This document shows positions 6,494 to 7,750 of a stretch of 7,750 nucleotides of DNA, piece by piece. Numbering within the stretch: position 1 is the stretch's first letter; each line of letters starts with the position of its first letter. The notes beneath the pieces are model-generated. The model did no database searches. It saw nothing but the letters and a program-made list of their open reading frames with translations, and was not told the DNA's origin. The DNA is from Gemmatimonadota bacterium (lineage in GTDB: Bacteria > Gemmatimonadota > Gemmatimonadetes > Gemmatimonadales > GWC2-71-9), in assembly GCA_029884275.1 (NCBI GenBank), contig JAOUIC010000064.1, forward strand, positions 1 through 7,750, given 5' to 3'. The translations under genes were made by a program, and so were the position numbers.

Positions 6494-7750
6494 GCATCCG
6501 CAGCTCGCGGTGCCCGGCGCTGCTGCTCTCCCTGCTGGTCCTCACCGGACCAGCGGCGGCGCAGGAAGCAGCGACGGGCTTCCGGTGCGAGAAGTCGCCG
6601 GAGGTGGTTGACCGGATCGTCGCGATCGTCGGGGATGCCGCGATCCTGGCCTCCCAGCTGGACGAGGAGATCTTCACTCAGCGGGCCCAGCAGTCGCCGC
6701 TTCCGACGACGGAAGAGGCGTTCCGCGCGCTCTGCCGGCAGGTGGTGTCCGATCTGATCGACGGCGAGCTGATGGTCCAGATGGCCCAGCGGGACACGTC
6801 GATCAAGGTGACCGACCAGGAGGTGGCGGACGGCGTGGACCAGCAGTTCCGCAACATCCGGCAGCGGTTCACCTCCGAGGTCGACTTCCGCGCCGAACTG
6901 CTGCAGTCGGGCTTCCAGACGCCGGAGGAGTTCCGGCGCTGGCTGGGGGAGAACCAGCGCAAGGCGGCGCTGCGCAACCGGCTTATCGAAAAGCTGAAGA
7001 GCGAGGGCAAGCTCAAACCGATTCAGCCCACCGACCGCGAAATGCGGGCCTACTTCGAGCAGTTCGGGTCGCAGCTGCCGCAGCGACCCGCGACGGTCTC
7101 CTTCCGCAACATCGTCGTGTCCCCGCTGCCCTCGCCGGCGGCGAAGGCCCGGGCCAAGGTCCTCGCCGACTCGCTGGTCTGGGCGCTCAAGCTGGGCGCC
7201 GACTTCGCCACCGTTGCGCGCCGCTTCTCGCAGGATCCCGGCACCAAGGAGCAGGGTGGCGACCTCGGCTGGTTCCGGCGCGGGCAGATGGTGCCGGCGT
7301 TCGAGGCCGCGGCGTTTTCGCTCAAGCCCGGGATGGTCTCCGACCCGGTGGAGACGCCGTTCGGGTATCACATCATCCAGGTGCTCCGGATCCAGCCCGC
7401 CGAGGTGCAGGCGCGCCGCGTGCTGATCATGCCGCAGATCGACTCGGCCGACGCGGGGCGAGCCGAGGCGCGGGCCCACGAGATCGCCGAGCTGCTCCGG
7501 CTCGGCGGCTCCTTCGATTCGCTCTCCCAGCTGGCGCACGATCCCGCCGAGGAGCGGGAGGCGTCCGGCGTGCCGGAGAACCAGCTGCCCCCCGACTACA
7601 AGGCGGCCATCGGGCCGGCCGACAGCGGCCAGGTGGTGCCCGTGTTCCCGATCCGCCCGGAAGCAGGGGTGCGACGGAAGTACGTGGTGCTCGAAGTCAC
7701 CGGCCGGCGCGGTGAGGGGGCCGTCACGTACGAGGACGTGAAAGACCAGA
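6490..7750 (+). CDS. surA: SurA-like periplasmic chaperone / peptidyl-prolyl isomerase (3' partial)
   Basis: The frame is open to the window edge with 420 codons visible. SurA escorts unfolded outer-membrane proteins across the periplasm. GTG 6490 overlaps the upstream TGA. A Sec signal peptide follows: R4 and R7, a Leu-rich core (LLLSLLVL), and a likely cut after A24 (PAAA|Q). The SurA N-terminal chaperone module starts at about 38 (EVVDRIVAIVGDAAILASQLDEE) and includes the helical part to about 190 (FRRWLGENQRKAALRNRLIEKL). The first parvulin domain spans about 200-301 and looks intact: SFRNIVVSP, FATVARRFSQDPGT, GGDLGWFRRG 256-265, GYHII 292-296. A second, parvulin-like region (about 306-411) has the ARRVLI strand and the LRLGGSFDSLSQLA helix, but no GGDLGWF and no GYHII, so it is probably non-catalytic. 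The mature part shows two cysteines, C33 and C82. E. coli SurA is about 428 residues; here at least 420 are present and the gene continues. Confidence 0.9.
   Translation, partial: MSIRSSRCPALLLSLLVLTGPAAAQEAATGFRCEKSPEVVDRIVAIVGDAAILASQLDEEIFTQRAQQSPLPTTEEAFRALCRQVVSDLIDGELMVQMAQRDTSIKVTDQEVADGVDQQFRNIRQRFTSEVDFRAELLQSGFQTPEEFRRWLGENQRKAALRNRLIEKLKSEGKLKPIQPTDREMRAYFEQFGSQLPQRPATVSFRNIVVSPLPSPAAKARAKVLADSLVWALKLGADFATVARRFSQDPGTKEQGGDLGWFRRGQMVPAFEAAAFSLKPGMVSDPVETPFGYHIIQVLRIQPAEVQARRVLIMPQIDSADAGRAEARAHEIAELLRLGGSFDSLSQLAHDPAEEREASGVPENQLPPDYKAAIGPADSGQVVPVFPIRPEAGVRRKYVVLEVTGRRGEGAVTYEDVKDQ

Noticed and set aside
6466..7539. Long minus-strand frame opposite the SurA-like gene
   Set aside because: The plus strand encodes a signal peptide, SurA N-domain and parvulin motifs over the same span; the antisense product is rich in Arg/Leu/Gly with no recognisable motif.
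1..7750. Mobile elements, CRISPR arrays, tRNA/rRNA genes, or a novel defence or biosynthetic system
   Set aside because: There are no spaced direct repeats, terminal inverted repeats, transposase or integrase motifs, or structured RNA patterns; four housekeeping or envelope genes account for nearly every base.

Overview
The window is very GC-rich and tightly packed. All four genes lie on the + strand, two of them joined by GTGA start/stop overlaps. Order: a membrane-anchored BatA/von Willebrand A protein (cut at the left edge), the transcription-repair coupling factor Mfd, a parvulin-type peptidyl-prolyl isomerase predicted to be a lipoprotein, and a SurA-like periplasmic parvulin (cut at the right edge). 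The lipobox and a SurA-type chaperone point to a diderm bacterium. The BatA-VWA / mfd / tandem parvulin arrangement, with the strong GC bias, reminds me of Gemmatimonadota. That assignment is from memory and is an inference.

Layout. Bases 1-1701 hold the VWA protein. Its N-terminal cytoplasmic/membrane segment is BatA-like, the MIDAS motif is visible, and a second membrane helix ends the protein. Mfd (1698-4979) starts inside the last codons of that gene and is complete: UvrB-like module with UvrA-contact residues, RNA-polymerase-binding (CarD-like) module, RecG-like motor, TRG motif and C-terminal regulatory domain. A 74-base gap (4980-5053) follows. It contains two mutually exclusive stem-loops and a good Shine-Dalgarno sequence, and is the only non-coding stretch. 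The lipoprotein PPIase (5054-6493) and the SurA-like protein (6490-7750, open at the edge) form the second coupled pair.

How the genes relate. The two parvulins probably cooperate in folding outer-membrane and periplasmic proteins. Mfd removes stalled RNA polymerase and recruits UvrA. The VWA protein belongs to a family usually encoded beside MoxR ATPase and DUF58 genes, which would lie left of the window. There is no obvious functional link between Mfd and its envelope-related neighbours beyond shared transcription.

I see no mobile element, CRISPR array, RNA gene, phage gene or defence system, and no convincing undescribed system. The most interesting points are small: the translational coupling of a membrane VWA protein to mfd, the architecture of the lipoprotein PPIase, a degenerate second parvulin domain and a cysteine pair in the SurA-like protein, and the competing hairpins after mfd.
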